From Vavraia culicis subsp. floridensis (Eukaryota; Microsporidia; Pleistophoridae): DNA of 64,000 nt. The translations under genes and the position numbers were made by a program. Below, piece after piece: positions 62,000 to 64,000 of this stretch (position 1 is its first letter; every line of letters begins with the position of its first letter). Location of the stretch: positions 23,373 to 87,372 of the forward strand of contig NW_007360625.1 of assembly GCF_000192795.1 (NCBI RefSeq), written 5' to 3'. The notes beneath the pieces were generated by a model. The model was given only the letters and a program-made list of their open reading frames with translations. It was not told the DNA's origin and searched no databases.

Positions 62000-64000
62000 A
62001 CCAGCTGTTGACAGAATGCTGTGTCTATGAGCTTGCTTCATGCGTTAATGGAATAAATTTACTTGAGTACAGTGTTTTTACCTCTTTAAAAGCTTTATTG
62101 TATTATTTATACTTAAGAACACGGGTTCTTACCGCAAATCCTAAATTTGATTTCTTGGTGAAAACCGGTATGGCAACACAAACGCGAAAAAATATGTCAT
62201 TACAATGAATATATGCTTGATCTTTTAAAGTTGATTATATTGGCAGAAACAAAGGTTGGTACGAGAGTGTGGATTGATTTAATTAACAATATTTTCAAGA
62301 GAAAAAAATTATATTCACTAATATGGATCAGGCATTGGTATATAAACTTTTTTATAGCCTTATAGTATTTCTTTGGTATATTACCTCATTGAAAGCATCT
62401 TTTCTTATTGTTTTTTACCTGTATTCACTTGTTTCTTGGTTTAATTAAGAATGTGTTAGTCATTACGCCCAATTTTTGAAACTATAAGTGGTAAGTTAAT
62501 CGGTCATAATGATATATAACCACGAAAAAGGCTGACATTCGTCGATGAACAGGCGTAGTTACGAAAATACATTTATTAATAATACTTGATATCATAATCT
62601 GCAGAACATATACGTTGTTGGCACCGATATTGGTTAAAAAATATTCGTAATGTAAACATGGTGGAGCAACAATCATAAGAAATATTTTTTTATTCCCAAA
62701 TTCACCAGTTTGGTTCTTGATTTCGATTTACTATTAGCACATCCATAAAATACAAGAAACTGTTAATGAGTATTCGCATTATACAAGCCAGTGTTTGTGT
62801 CTTGTGTTATTGAAGCGCAAAGACCTGAAAGGTGAGATGCTATCCTTTTGTCAGGATATGTTCGATCGATAGCTATCTCTTTTTAGGGACAGCACACAAA
62901 TATCAATGAATATTTTCCTAACTCGTTGGGACTAATCATAGCATTTTCTCTAGTATGGCCGGATACCTCTTACGAACGTACGTATTATGTAGAGCACAAC
63001 AATATAAGCACAGGGCAGCAACTAATATCGGTTCAAACTGACAAAAAAGTGTGTATCAGATGGAGATGTTCTGTGCGAACAGATAAGCACGCATTTAGTA
63101 AAAAGATATGGTTGGCGCAAAACCAAAACGGGGAACACTATTGAAATACAGTTGCAGCAAGCAAGATCAGTTCTGTTTAGATATTACATAAGAGAATTGT
63201 CCTGAGTGCTGCGTTACTGATAAATAGGAGTATATGATATGGCTAGCAAAACACGTTATAGCGAATGTAAGCTCAATATTTTCAACAAATGCTTAACTTT
63301 TACCGCCACTATACTACTTTGAAAGGCAAAATATTCAATATTGAACATACCATTCATCCGAATTCCAGTGGTGATGTTAATTGTTTACAATGAAAATGGA
63401 AGATGACTTGACACTAGCAATTATTATGGTATCATTAAAAATACTCATTTTTCATCAATAGCACACTATTCAAACACATATAATTAAGATCTTATGATTA
63501 GTTATCGGCAAAAATTTGTATGGTATAAAAAAATTTTAACCCCGATCCGAAATTTTAACCATAAAGGAAACCACCACATTTTTGCTGCTTGCAAAGGGAA
63601 ACTGTTACTTGTTTCTGTCGCATTCTTATTGAATAAGTTATGAATATATTTTTGCTTTCAAAAGCTCTTTGACAAGAATATAGCACAACTTGCAGAAATA
63701 TGGTAAAGCAATCGAACGGACAAATGCGGGTGCAATGAATTTACAAGCAGCGCATACTTGTTTTGTCATATTCTTTTGTTTTCGGCGTTACCCAATAGTT
63801 CGGTAATTAAAATGGTACGTTAATACAAATCTCACATAAAATGAAAACCAGGTTCACAATTTATAAATCAAATAACAAATCTTCTGTGAATATACTGCAC
63901 AAATAGAATTGTCATCGTCATGGATAGACGGAAATAATTCTAAACTCTATGGTCAAATGAATCGAGGTTAACCAAAAACTTTAGAATGGAATCAAAGCAC
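62000..64000. other. Gene-free right end of the window
   Basis: About 2 kb of AT-rich sequence. Frames at 62008-62208 and 62926-63144 begin at TTG and show no similarity. At 63526-63560 two AAATTTTAACC words, one with CCCC, mimic a start signal but no ATG follows within about 75 bases. No telomeric repeat is present at the edge. Confidence 0.5.

Overview
The window looks like a piece of a microsporidian nuclear chromosome. The genes are eukaryotic and intron-poor (eS28, eIF5A, eIF4A, RFC, NatB, MYST acetyltransferase, P4-ATPase), and many conserved proteins are short for their families. Start codons repeatedly follow an AAATTTTT block and a run of C residues, the transcription/start signals described for Microsporidia. 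Supported coding sequence covers only about 25 of 64 kb (my sum), so the gene density suggests a large-genome lineage such as Trachipleistophora/Vavraia. That placement is inference; no rRNA is present to test it.

Layout. 0.4-2.3 kb: eS28 and a tightly packed unknown gene, facing a Utp11-like small-subunit processome gene. 4.3-6.0 kb: a large GH19 chitinase with an N-terminal CBM19-like module. 6.9-12.9 kb: a double-PHD MYST acetyltransferase, an Nse2-like SUMO ligase, an RFC clamp-loader subunit and eIF5A. 13-20 kb is gene-poor, with two look-alike small type I membrane proteins and a small basic protein. 20.5-25.6 kb: a DHHC palmitoyltransferase, an unknown protein and a Gid9/Fyv10/MAEA-like ubiquitin-ligase subunit. 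27-32 kb: a small membrane protein, NatB (Naa20) and an amino acid permease. 32-38 kb is repeat-rich, with a 62-bp triplicate, a 23-bp minisatellite, small genes, a possible broken ubiquitin-fold gene and a FAM72-family zinc protein. 39-41 kb: a leucine-rich-repeat gene whose frame breaks twice. 42-50 kb: a reverse-transcriptase remnant, eIF4A, an LSm/FDF RNP-granule protein and further debris. 50-61 kb: a large secreted repeat protein, a Neo1-like P4-ATPase and an MFS transporter. 61.7 kb: a small coiled-coil protein.

How the genes fit together. The conserved set covers translation (eS28, eIF5A, eIF4A), rRNA maturation (Utp11), DNA replication and repair (RFC, Nse2), chromatin (MYST), protein modification (NatB, DHHC, Fyv10-like), RNP granules (LSm/FDF) and membrane lipids (flippase). 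The permease and the MFS carrier fit a parasite that imports metabolites from its host. The chitinase fits remodelling of the chitinous spore wall. The signal-peptide, low-complexity and LRR proteins are lineage-type candidates for surface or host-facing roles.

The most notable observations are the FAM72 homologue, the double-PHD MYST enzyme, the CTLH-type ligase subunit, the LRR gene broken at two T runs, and several small or decayed genes (AspRS fragment, ubiquitin-fold ORF with an in-frame TGA, RT remnant). I see no CRISPR array, rRNA or tRNA gene. Positions given for ATG starts replace several longer reading frames that begin only at TTG or GTG.
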